DNA of 64,000 nucleotides from JAQUTK01 sp963677415 (lineage in GTDB: Bacteria > Bacteroidota > Bacteroidia > Bacteroidales > JAQUTK01). Made by a program: the position numbers and the translations under genes. Positions 9,551 through 18,019 of this stretch are shown here, piece by piece (the first letter of the stretch is position 1; each line of letters opens with the position of its first letter). The stretch is taken from contig CAXXFJ010000045.1 in assembly GCA_963677415.2 (NCBI GenBank), positions 124,001-188,000 of the forward strand, in the 5' to 3' direction. The notes under the pieces were generated by a model. The model saw only the letters and a list, made by a program, of their open reading frames with translations. It searched no databases and had not been told where the DNA came from.

Positions 9551-9848
9551 GCGGAATAAGGGGGTAAGTCCAAGTTTTGCCCAGACTATTTTTGAGAAGA
9601 AGTTGCATGCTGAAGACCAATTAGAAATATACAAAAGTTTTTCTCCTGTCATTTGACAGTTGATTAAAAGCATTTGGATGAAACATACATGATCGCTATC
9701 GCTCATCAAAGGGAATGAAAAGTTGTGTTTGATTTTAGGGCTAACCCTTATATTGTTCCTCAAGTTTTTGATAAGTAGATAGATGTAAAGATGACTGCTG
9801 TAGGTTATACCAAATCATAAAATGATTGAAAAGACCCTCTTATTCCGC
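9551..9848. mobile_element. MITE-like element with 15-bp terminal inverted repeats
   Basis: GCGGAATAAGGGGGT at 9551-9565 is matched by its inverted copy at 9834-9848 with one mismatch. The 298-bp body contains no convincing gene (the 71-codon minus-strand frame at 9548-9763 resembles nothing I know). It sits between two divergently transcribed genes, nrdJ and the phosphatase gene. I infer a small non-autonomous transposable element; no clear target duplication is seen. Confidence 0.5.
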
Positions 9849-9902
9849 GATTATGTTTAACTTTGTCTGATTATAGCAACAAGCAAAAAATTTCCGAGCT
9901 CT

Positions 9903-10658
9903 ATGTTTAACTTTTTAAGAAAAAAAACAGAATCTAAGAATAGCGGTAAACTCCCTTTTCAAGTTGAAGTTCATTGTCACGTATTGCCTGGAATTGATGA
10001 CGGCTCTAAAACATTGGAGACTTCTATTGAGATCATAAGGAAACTTCAGACGATGGGTATTCGAAAGATTATAGCCACTCCACATATAACCAGTGAAACA
10101 TTTCCCAACACAAGAGAGACCATTGAAGCTTCATGGAATAGGCTGATGCCGGCACTTGAAAAAGAAGGGATTGATGTAGAGGTGGTTTACTCGGCGGAGT
10201 ATCGTCTTGATGAACTATTTGACAAAATGCATGCAGAGAAAGCCTTGATTCCGTTTCCAAAGAATTGTGTTTTGATAGAAAATTCATTCATTCAGCCTTA
10301 CTGGGCACTGGAAAAGCTGATTTTTGATATGCAGACTGAACAGCTGAACCCGATTATTGCACATGTCGAACGATATACTTATTATAATAATGATAGGGCA
10401 AAAGTCGAAGGATACAAAAAACAAGGATGTCTTTTTCAGGTCAATCTTCTTTCTTTTACAGGCTATTATGGATTGTCAACCCGTGACTTTGCCCTATGGC
10501 TTCTTTCTGAAGGTATGATAGATTTTATGGGAACGGATGTTCACAATTTCCGTCAGCTAGAGATGTTGGATACTTTCTTACAGGGTAATACGTACAAAAA
10601 GATTTCCGAACAACTGAAGCGCTTTCCGCTGAAGAATGATCTTTTTCTGACAGACTAA
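9903..10658 (+). CDS. CpsB/YwqE-type tyrosine-protein phosphatase (PHP domain)
   Basis: This 251-residue protein has the PHP metal-dependent hydrolase fold. Metal ligands are in VEVHCHVLPGIDDGSKT near the N-terminus, IIATPHIT at about residue 60, IIAHVERY at about 150 and FMGTDVHNF at about 210. The family includes CpsB and YwqE, manganese-dependent phosphotyrosine phosphatases that regulate capsule or exopolysaccharide export. No capsule genes lie next to it, so the target is unknown. It converges with nadC across a hairpin at 10687-10735. Confidence 0.85.
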   Translation: MFNFLRKKTESKNSGKLPFQVEVHCHVLPGIDDGSKTLETSIEIIRKLQTMGIRKIIATPHITSETFPNTRETIEASWNRLMPALEKEGIDVEVVYSAEYRLDELFDKMHAEKALIPFPKNCVLIENSFIQPYWALEKLIFDMQTEQLNPIIAHVERYTYYNNDRAKVEGYKKQGCLFQVNLLSFTGYYGLSTRDFALWLLSEGMIDFMGTDVHNFRQLEMLDTFLQGNTYKKISEQLKRFPLKNDLFLTD

Positions 10659-10686
10659 TCTTCCGGGTGGCTTACTTTTTTTTAGA

Positions 10687-10735
10687 ATACAAGAAACATC
10701 TTACACACTCTTGCTGTGTAAGACGTTTCTTGTAT
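10687..10735. terminator. Long hairpin between convergent genes
   Basis: An 11-bp plus 9-bp stem with single-base bulges is centred on CTCTTGC. It lies between the phosphatase gene and nadC, which converge here, and probably ends transcription from at least one side. There is no strong U tract on the plus side. Confidence 0.6.
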
Positions 10736-10759
10736 CAGGCTGTCAAGGATAGCTGTCTG

Positions 10760-11601
10760 TTAGAATGCCTTCAGGCTCATATCCAGACTTTTTACTGAGT
10801 GTGTGAGAGCACCTACAGAGATATAATCAACACCACTTGCTGCATAGTCACGAAGGGTGTTGAAAGTAATGCCACCTGAAGATTCCGTTTCATATATACC
10901 GGCGACACGAGCTACCGCTTCTTTGGTTTGTTCAGGAGTGAAGTTGTCAAACATGATACGGTCAACGCCTCCTTTTTTCATGACACGTTCCAGCTCATCC
11001 ATAGTGCGAACTTCAATTTCTATCTTTAGATCTTTTCCTTTCTCTTTCAGATAAGCTTTAGCCCGGTCAATGGCATTTTCAATACCTCCGGCAAAATCGA
11101 CATGATTGTCCTTTAAAAGAATCATGTCGAAGAGTCCAATACGGTGATTGACTCCTCCACCTATTTTAACAGCTTCTTTTTCCAGCACCCGCATACCTGG
11201 TGTAGTTTTACGGGTATCAAGTATGCGCGTTATGATATCCTTCCAATTGTTTTACGTAGTGACCAGTTACAGTAGCTATCCCACTCATGCGCTGCATGAT
11301 ATTAAGCACAAGACGCTCTGCCTGCAACAATGATTGAATTTTACCTTCCACTATAAAAGCAATATCACCAGGTTTTACCAGATCTCCGTCCTTAATCAAT
11401 AATGTGATTTTTAGGTCGGAGTCAAATCTGTTAAACACTTTGACGGCTACGTCTACACCGGCCAAAATACCTTCTTCTTTGATAATGAGGCGTGAACGTC
11501 CCATGGCATTGGCGGGAATACACGAAAGTGTTGTATGGTCTCCATCGCCAATATCTTCGCCGGAAAGCGATGGCGATCAGTTTATCAAATAATTCATCCA
11601 T
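10760..11601 (-). pseudogene. nadC: Quinolinate phosphoribosyltransferase, split by two 1-nt insertions
   Basis: This is the NAD-synthesis enzyme that makes nicotinate mononucleotide from quinolinate and PRPP. The start at ATG 11601 gives MDELFDKLIAIAF. One extra base near 11562 shifts the frame before the expected GEDIGDGDHTT. The middle frame (11217-11504) carries MGRSRLIIKEEGILAGVDVA and QAERLVLNIMQRMSGIA. A second extra base near 11230 breaks the TRILDTRKTTPGMR motif. The last frame (10760-11194) carries GGGVNHRIGLFDMILLKDNH. Removing both bases gives a normal 279-residue protein, so either sequencing errors or a very recent pseudogene is possible. Confidence 0.88.
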
Positions 11602-11757
11602 TGAATTTTAAATTTATTGATTGGACATATAATCAAGATACAAAGTAAAACAAAAAATACGAATTCTCCGGACATGCAAAGTGCAAATGTTCTTAAATGA
11701 GTAGGAACACGTATTAGTTGAGAGCTGGTTTTCTTTGTTATCAGGGATAGTTCATTA

Positions 11758-11789
11758 TTTGGTAGTTTATATTCTTCGTTGTACTTTTG
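11758..11789 (+). promoter_or_regulatory. Promoter of rlmH
   Basis: TTTG at 11758-11761 is followed after 20 bp by TACTTTTG at 11782-11789. This fits the Bacteroidetes -33/-7 consensus exactly, with rlmH starting 15 nt further on. Confidence 0.65.
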
Positions 11790-11804
11790 TAAAAATATAA
11801 AGAG

Positions 11805-12278
11805 ATGAAGATAGTATTATTAATGGTTGGGAAGACCACAGAGTCTTATTATACACAGGCAATTGATGAATATGTGGGCAGGTTGAAGCATTATATCTCT
11901 TTTGAATCAGAGGTAATTCCCGAACTGAAAAAGACAAAAAACCTCCAGACTGAACTGCAGAAGGAAAGGGAAGGAGAGTTGATCAAAAAAGCATTGAAAC
12001 AAGGAGACTATATAGTTTTGCTTGACGAGAAAGGAAAAGAATTCACATCGGTGGGTTTTTCTGATTATATCGCTATGAAACAGCAGAAAGTAAGTAAACG
12101 GCTTGTCTTCATAATTGGAGGACCTTATGGGTTTTCAGAGGAAATGTATGGATTGGCAAATGAGAAAATATCTCTTTCGAAGATGACGTTTTCGCATCAG
12201 ATGATTCGCATATTATTTGTTGAACAGCTATACAGAGCGATGACCATTCTTAGTGGAGAACCTTATCATCACGAATAA
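11805..12278 (+). CDS. rlmH: 23S rRNA (pseudouridine1915-N3)-methyltransferase
   Basis: This 157-residue SPOUT methyltransferase modifies pseudouridine 1915 of 23S rRNA in the assembled ribosome. Typical elements are MKIVLLMVGKT at the start, DYIVLLDEKGKEFTS in the middle, the SAM-binding knot FIIGGPYGFSEE and the C-terminal LSKMTFSHQMIRILFVEQLYRA. Length is normal for the family. It is transcribed divergently from nadC and converges with the small acidic protein gene at 12283, with 4 bp between the stop codons. Confidence 0.95.
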   Translation: MKIVLLMVGKTTESYYTQAIDEYVGRLKHYISFESEVIPELKKTKNLQTELQKEREGELIKKALKQGDYIVLLDEKGKEFTSVGFSDYIAMKQQKVSKRLVFIIGGPYGFSEEMYGLANEKISLSKMTFSHQMIRILFVEQLYRAMTILSGEPYHHE

Positions 12279-12282
12279 AAAC

Positions 12283-12750
12283 TTATTTAAAATCGCGGGC
12301 TATTTGCTCCATGAAGTTATCCAGATCTTTTTCCCAGTCTGCCATTAGCTCTTCGCCAATAACCAGTTGATCGTTGTTGATAGTAAATAGTTCGGCAATA
12401 GTATCAAACTGATCATCTACAAGAATGACAGAGAAAGGTTCCATGATGCTTAGCTCTTTAAATAAACCATTGGCATTGCATTTTCTGACAGCCGCACCAA
12501 CCGTTAGTTCAGCTTCTAAATTAAAGGTTTCTTCGTCTTTATCCTCTTCTTCGTCATTCTCCCATGTTTGTATTTTGGTTGAATAAAGAAGATGATTCTC
12601 ATCATCGTAAAATGACAATTCAGCTTTGTCCTGATTGGCCTGAATGAACAAGTCTGTCAATGCAGATTCAGGATACTCGTTCTTATACTGATTAGCAGCT
12701 TTGCATAATGCAGTTTCGATGCTTGACTGTAATTGTCCTTTATTCTCCAT
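12283..12750 (-). CDS. Acidic protein of unknown function
   Basis: This 155-residue cytoplasmic protein has no signal peptide or membrane segment. It is rich in Asp and Glu, with an almost purely acidic stretch WENDEEEDKDEETFN at about residues 63-77. I do not recognise a named family, although it sits among core genes as if it were a conserved Bacteroidales gene. It begins MENKGQLQSSIETALCKAAN. The preceding 165 bp up to the lipoprotein gene hold nothing clear. Confidence 0.7.
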   Translation of the reverse strand: MENKGQLQSSIETALCKAANQYKNEYPESALTDLFIQANQDKAELSFYDDENHLLYSTKIQTWENDEEEDKDEETFNLEAELTVGAAVRKCNANGLFKELSIMEPFSVILVDDQFDTIAELFTINNDQLVIGEELMADWEKDLDNFMEQIARDFK

Positions 12751-12914
12751 CTCTTATAAGTTCTAGTATTTAATGCTGTAAAAGTATATATAATCTGATA
12801 ATAATCAAAGAAAAAACACGAAAAGTCTTTTTCTTTCATAACCTATAGCTATCTCTATATTAAGGCCCGTAAAAGAGTGTACCAGATAAAAGGAAATAAC
12901 AGAGTATAGGTGTT

Positions 12915-13982
12915 CTAGTCGATGATGTTGTTGATTTTAGGTTGTTGTTGATTTTGAGCCTGAGAGGCTCTTTGTTTCAGAAGATTAAGATACTCCCGAA
13001 AGTAAAGATAGTCCTCATTCGCACTAGGTAATGCTTCTGTGGAAATCTCCTGCCATTTGATTGCTTCAGTGAAATTATCCTTCAGCTCATTGTATAAGGC
13101 CAGGTTGGTGCAAGCGAAAGCTTTGCACTTCCCTTTCTTTTGTTTAAAAACACTTTCCCATATAGTTGCTGCCTCTTCCCATTTTTCCTTTTTTGCCAAA
13201 GAAAATGCCCGTCTCATTTGAGAATTCCCAGTTGTGTAAATCGCCCGTTCGGTTTGTTCCCAATAAGGATAAAGGATGTGTGCCAGTTCAACACCGGCGG
13301 AATAGGCAGCTTCATGCATGGCATCTCTTCCAATTGGAAGTTTAGACAACACTTGGTTGAGGTTAAGTTCTCCCCAAACAATGGGCTCTTGAGTGTCCCA
13401 GTAAAGAGTGTCAGACCTCTGAATAGATTGCCAGGGAGATGAATCCGCAGGGATTGCAATGCGGAATGTTGACAACCGCTGCGTGCTAAAAGTAGCGCGA
13501 GCTATTCTGAATCCTTGTGGTGCTTCCTCTTCTATATCCAGCAGTGATCCGACCAGCAACTGATCAACAGATATCAGAACTTCTGAATTAGTTTCTTTAC
13601 AAATAGAATCTACGAAAGTGTGTGTCAAAGGAACTGCCGGTTGGAGTAAACTATCGCTTCTCAATGCTTTCGGGAGAATATTCACAGAAGGGAAGCCACT
13701 TTCAAGCAGTGCATCATGGAGACCGAAACAGGCGTAAAAGCCCAGACTGTCTGCATTGATTGTGGAATCATCTCTCTTTTCTTTGAATAGGATGACTCTG
13801 TTTTGGAAATCAGCAGGTTGTTTACCTGCATTATTGACTATTGCAATCGAAGAAACCGAGGCCGGTAACGGGTGGGTAGCCGGCTCACGGACTTCAATAG
13901 TAAGCGTTTTCATAGAGGAGCAACCTACAAGAAGAAGGATGCTGGTAAGTGAGAATAATACTCCGACTAGTCTCTCTTTCAT
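12915..13982 (-). CDS. DUF6340-type lipoprotein with TPR-like C-terminus
   Basis: This 355-residue protein begins with a lipoprotein signal ending LLVGCSS (Cys about 21), so it should be anchored to a membrane. The middle contains a beta-rich domain with LISVDQLLVGSLLDIEEEAPQG and WDTQEPIVWGELN, which I associate with DUF6340. The C-terminal 100 residues look like tetratricopeptide helices (AFSLAKKEKWEEAATIWESV, ACTNLALYNELKDNFTEAIK). It starts 6 bp after the valS stop on the same strand and is probably cotranscribed with valS. The function is unknown. Confidence 0.75.
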   Translation of the reverse strand: MKERLVGVLFSLTSILLLVGCSSMKTLTIEVREPATHPLPASVSSIAIVNNAGKQPADFQNRVILFKEKRDDSTINADSLGFYACFGLHDALLESGFPSVNILPKALRSDSLLQPAVPLTHTFVDSICKETNSEVLISVDQLLVGSLLDIEEEAPQGFRIARATFSTQRLSTFRIAIPADSSPWQSIQRSDTLYWDTQEPIVWGELNLNQVLSKLPIGRDAMHEAAYSAGVELAHILYPYWEQTERAIYTTGNSQMRRAFSLAKKEKWEEAATIWESVFKQKKGKCKAFACTNLALYNELKDNFTEAIKWQEISTEALPSANEDYLYFREYLNLLKQRASQAQNQQQPKINNIID

Positions 13983-13988
13983 GTCATA

Positions 13989-16613
13989 TTAATATTTCAT
14001 AAGTGCGATGCTTTCCTGTAATGAGTTTATCTTACTTTCTGCATCAGCAAGTTTCTTTCGTTCCATCTCAATAACCATTGCAGGAGCTTTGGATACAAAA
14101 CTATCATTGCTGAGTTTCTTCAGCACCGAATTGCGGAAACCTACAAGGTAAGTAAGTTCTTCCTGCTGTTTCTTCAACTCAGCTTCCACATCTATATGAT
14201 TGCCAACAGGAACCGCATATTCGGTAGTTCCGGTTAAGAAAGAAGAAGCACCTGCTGTCTTTTCTTTGCTTTCGGAGATGTTGGTCAGGTTGGCCACTTT
14301 GATGATGACAGAATCGAAGCTTTTATCATGACCTTCGCTCAGGACCTGAAGTTCCAATTTTTCTTTGATAGGAATATTCTTTTCCAAACGAATCGAACGG
14401 ATAGCAGCGATAATCTCTTTGGTCACTTCAATTCCATTTATCAGTTTGTCATCTATCATTCCTGCTCTAGGAAGTAAACTGATCATGATACTGTCGCCCT
14501 CTTTACGTGTATCCAGGGCTTGCCACAGTTCTTCTGTGATAAACGGCATGAATGGATGCAGTATTCTCAACAAGGCATCAAAAAATCCGATTGTTGCCTG
14601 ATAGGTTTTCACATCAATTGGTTGCTGATACCCCGGTTTGATAATTTCTAAGTACCAAGAAGAGAACTCATCCCAGAAGAGCTTGTAAATATTCATCAAT
14701 GCTTCTGAGATGCGGTATTTGTCAAACAGATCATCCATTTCCAAGATGGTCTTGTTTAGCATGGACTCAAACCAGCGGATGGCGACGACGGATGATTCAG
14801 GCTGTTCAATGGTAGCATCAATCTCCCATCCTCTCACCAAGCGAAAAGCATTCCATATTTTGTTGTTGAAGTTACGGCCCTGCTCGCATAGCATATCGTC
14901 AAAGAGGATATCGTTACCTGCAGGAGCAGAAAGCATCATTCCCATTCGAACACCGTCTGCGCCGAATTTTGTAATCAGGTCGAGTGGATCAGGGGAGTTT
15001 CCCAGACTCTTAGACATTTTGCGACCGAGTTTATCGCGCACGATTCCTGTGAAGTACACATTCTTGAATGGCATTTCTTTCTTGAATTCGTATCCGGCCA
15101 TAATCATACGGGCAACCCAGAAGAAGATGATATCCGGACCGGTAACAAGGTCTGAGGTTGGATAATAGTATTCTATTTCATCATTCTTTGGCGTGTTGAT
15201 ACCATTAAATAGGGAGATTGGCCACAACCAGGATGAGAACCATGTATCCAGACAGTCTTCATCCTGACGAAGATCTGTAATCTTAAGGTTTTCATTACCT
15301 GATTTTTCGCGGGCAAGAGGTAGCGCCTCCTCGATACTCATGGCAACCACATATCCTCCTTGAGGCAAGTAGAAAGCAGGAATACGATGTCCCCACCAAA
15401 GCTGTCGGCTGATACACCAGTCCTTCACATTTTCCATCCAGTGACGGTAAGTGTTCTTGAACTTCGCAGGGTGAAATTTTATATCATCATTCATAACCGC
15501 GTCGAGCGCAGGCTTTGCAATCTCTTTCATGTTGAGGAACCATTGCATTGAAAGTTTTGGTTCAATGGCTACATTGGTTCGTTCAGAATAGCCGACTTTA
15601 TTCTCGTAGGCTTCCGTTTTTTCCATCAGTCCGGCAGCTTCAATATCGATAGCAATCTGATTACGTACCTCAAAACGATCTTTTCCAACATACATTCCGG
15701 CACGTGCAGAAATAGTACCGTTATCTTCAAAGATATCTATGGTATCCAGATTGTATTTTTCTCCAAGCATATAGTCATTGATGTCGTGAGCTGGTGTCAC
15801 TTTCAAACAACCGGTACCAAATTCAATATCTACATACTCATCCATGATGATTGGAATCACACGGTTGACCAATGGGATGATCACTTTCTTCCCTTTCAGC
15901 CAACTATAGCGAGGATCGTTTGGGTTAACACAAACGGCACTATCACCCAAAATTGTCTCTGGGCGGGTAGTGGCTACAACAATATATTTATCATCGTTTT
16001 CTATCCTGTAACGCAGGTAAAATAGTTTGCTATGTTCTTCCTTGTAAACAACCTCTTCGTCAGATAATGCAGTGAGAGCTTGAGGATCCCAGTTTACCAT
16101 CCGGACTCCTCTATATATAAGGCCTTTGTTGTATAGATCCATAAACACACGAAGCACGCTTTCACTGCGCTCTTCATCCATAGTAAAAGCAGTACGATCC
16201 CAGTCGCAGGAGGCTCCCAGTTTCTTAAGTTGTTCCAAAATGATTCCACCGTGTTTTTCTTTCCATACCCATGCATGTTTCAGAAAATCATCACGTTTAA
16301 GATCTGTTTTCTTGATTCCCTCGGCAGCAAGTTTTGCTACGACTTTAGCTTCAGTTGCGATAGAGGCATGATCAGTACCAGGTACCCAGCATGCGTTTTT
16401 ACCAAGCATACGTGCCCTGCGCACCAGAATATCCTGAATGGTATTGTTGAGCATATGTCCCATATGTAACACTCCTGTTACGTTTGGTGGTGGAATCACC
16501 ACGGTATATGGTTCACGTGAATCGGGTGTTGAATGAAAAAAACCGTTTTCCATCCAATATTGGTACCATTTGTCCTCTACTTCAGTCGGATCGTATTTGC
16601 TTGCTATATCCAT
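13989..16613 (-). CDS. valS: Valine--tRNA ligase
   Basis: This 874-residue class I aminoacyl-tRNA synthetase charges tRNA-Val. The HIGH-type signature is in NVTGVLHMGHMLNNT (residues 44-58) and the KMSKS loop in GRKMSKSLGNSPDPLD (about residue 531). The editing domain lies between them (VATTRPETILGDSAVCVNPND). A C-terminal coiled coil (EAELKKQQEELTYLVGF) is the usual tRNA-binding arm. Length is standard and the frame is intact. A lipoprotein gene follows 6 bp downstream. Confidence 0.97.
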   Translation of the reverse strand: MDIASKYDPTEVEDKWYQYWMENGFFHSTPDSREPYTVVIPPPNVTGVLHMGHMLNNTIQDILVRRARMLGKNACWVPGTDHASIATEAKVVAKLAAEGIKKTDLKRDDFLKHAWVWKEKHGGIILEQLKKLGASCDWDRTAFTMDEERSESVLRVFMDLYNKGLIYRGVRMVNWDPQALTALSDEEVVYKEEHSKLFYLRYRIENDDKYIVVATTRPETILGDSAVCVNPNDPRYSWLKGKKVIIPLVNRVIPIIMDEYVDIEFGTGCLKVTPAHDINDYMLGEKYNLDTIDIFEDNGTISARAGMYVGKDRFEVRNQIAIDIEAAGLMEKTEAYENKVGYSERTNVAIEPKLSMQWFLNMKEIAKPALDAVMNDDIKFHPAKFKNTYRHWMENVKDWCISRQLWWGHRIPAFYLPQGGYVVAMSIEEALPLAREKSGNENLKITDLRQDEDCLDTWFSSWLWPISLFNGINTPKNDEIEYYYPTSDLVTGPDIIFFWVARMIMAGYEFKKEMPFKNVYFTGIVRDKLGRKMSKSLGNSPDPLDLITKFGADGVRMGMMLSAPAGNDILFDDMLCEQGRNFNNKIWNAFRLVRGWEIDATIEQPESSVVAIRWFESMLNKTILEMDDLFDKYRISEALMNIYKLFWDEFSSWYLEIIKPGYQQPIDVKTYQATIGFFDALLRILHPFMPFITEELWQALDTRKEGDSIMISLLPRAGMIDDKLINGIEVTKEIIAAIRSIRLEKNIPIKEKLELQVLSEGHDKSFDSVIIKVANLTNISESKEKTAGASSFLTGTTEYAVPVGNHIDVEAELKKQQEELTYLVGFRNSVLKKLSNDSFVSKAPAMVIEMERKKLADAESKINSLQESIALMKY

Positions 16614-16907
16614 TTATAATATCGTTAATGAGTGATCGGTAATAAATAATGCACAAAAGTAGTAATATTTTTTATGGCTGATAACAGATTCGAGCTTATT
16701 TCTTGGAACAGCCTTTTAACAATTTAGATCGATTGTCTATCAGTTTATTCCAGTTTTCGAAGCATGAAGATGAAAGGAGTTCTTCGTGGTAATGTATATT
16801 AAATGCTTTTCTACCTTATGTCTAGATGATAGAAGTCTTGTAGAAAAGAGGTTTCACTTATTTTGTATTTTTTGGCATCAATTTCTAGTCTGCTTCTTTT
16901 TTATTTG

Positions 16908-16915
16908 TAAATTTG
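16908..16915 (+). promoter_or_regulatory. -7 box for ruvX
   Basis: TAAATTTG is an exact TAnnTTTG match 26 nt before the GTG start at 16942. It supports that start over the upstream ATG at 16786, which would precede the promoter. The rest of the valS-ruvX interval (16614-16907) holds nothing I can identify. Confidence 0.55.
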
Positions 16916-16941
16916 CCCTTTCATTTTATATAACAAAAACA

Positions 16942-17363
16942 GTGGGACGAATTCTTGCGATAGATTATGGTCGTAAACGAACTGGTTTAGCTGTTACTGA
17001 TACGCTGAAGATTATTGCTACCGGACTTACAACGGTGCCGACACATACTCTTCTGTCTTTTCTCAAAAGCTATATAGAGAAAGAATCGGTTGAGCTGTTT
17101 ATCGTAGGTCATCCCGTTACTTTGCGTAATGAACCCTCTGATAATCTACCTTTCGTCGAACAATTTGTGAAATTGCTTAAGAAGCATTTTCCGGTTATTC
17201 CTGTGGAGATGGTTGATGAAAGGTTTACGTCAAGTATTGCACATCAGGCGATGATTGATGGGGGACTCAAAAAAAGGATCGTCAGAATAAAGCCTTGGTG
17301 GATGAAATCAGTGCTGTGATTATTCTTCAGAGTTATATGGAAAGTATCCGGTTTGCGAAATGA
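16942..17363 (+). pseudogene. ruvX: RuvX/YqgF Holliday junction resolvase-like protein, frameshifted in an A tract
   Basis: This is a member of the RNase H-fold YqgF family, implicated in 16S pre-rRNA 5'-end processing. The frame from GTG 16942 gives VGRILAIDYGRKRTGLAVTD, then LFIVGHPVTLRNE and VDERFTSSIAHQAM. At about 17267-17273 the gene has seven As where eight are needed. As written, the protein ends in the aberrant KRIVRIKPWWMKSVL. With one more A it continues KKDRQNKALVDEISAVIILQ to the stop at 17363, a normal 140-residue protein. The homopolymer context favours a sequencing error, but slippage cannot be excluded. Confidence 0.85.
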
Positions 17364-17395
17364 ATGTATATTGATTAGAAATTAAAAGCAGAGAA

Positions 17396-17953
17396 ATGAT
17401 TTTACCAATTTATTTATATGGACAGCCAGTGCTTCGAAAAGTAGCAGAAGATATTAATCCAGATTATCCGGAATTGAAGACTTTGATTGCATCTATGTTT
17501 GAAACAATGTATAAATCGGAAGGTATTGGTTTGGCTGCCCCACAAGTGGGTTTATCAATCCGGCTTCTCGTGATTGATCTGACTCCTTTGTCCGAAGATA
17601 CTCCTGCATTCAAAGATTTCAAGAGAGTTATGATTAACGCTCATCTTCTTGAAAGTGAAGGTGAGGATATCATGATTGATGAGGCTTGCCTGAGTTTGCC
17701 GGGAATTCATGAGAAGGTAGCACGAAAGAGTAAGATACGGATGAAATATCTGGATGAACAGTTGGTTGAACATGACGAGATCTTTACCGATTATTTAGCA
17801 CGCGTAGTGATGCATGAATATGATCATCTGGATGGAAAATTATTTATTGACCATGTATCTCCAATCAGGAGACAACTTATCAAAGGAAAATTGAATCTAA
17901 TTGTAAAAGGGAAAGCGCATTGTGAGTATAAAAATAAGCCGTTGGGGAAATAA
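17396..17953 (+). CDS. def: Peptide deformylase
   Basis: This 185-residue metalloenzyme removes the formyl group from nascent N-terminal methionine. All three signatures are present: EGIGLAAPQVGLS (about residues 41-53), EACLSLPG with the metal-binding Cys (about residue 99-106), and HEYDHLDGKLF with the two His ligands and catalytic Glu (about residue 140). It lies 32 bp after ruvX on the same strand, the ruvX-def pairing I expect in Bacteroidales. The CotH-like genes begin 66 bp downstream. Confidence 0.96.
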   Translation: MILPIYLYGQPVLRKVAEDINPDYPELKTLIASMFETMYKSEGIGLAAPQVGLSIRLLVIDLTPLSEDTPAFKDFKRVMINAHLLESEGEDIMIDEACLSLPGIHEKVARKSKIRMKYLDEQLVEHDEIFTDYLARVVMHEYDHLDGKLFIDHVSPIRRQLIKGKLNLIVKGKAHCEYKNKPLGK

Positions 17954-18019
17954 CACATCTTCTTAAGTAAAGGAAATATTGCCATTAAATTTATAATCTT
18001 AAATCATAGAACTATTAGC

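Noticed and set aside
16786..16941. N-terminal extension of RuvX from ATG 16786
   Set aside because: It would start before the TAAATTTG promoter box, and homologues begin at the GRILAIDYG segment.
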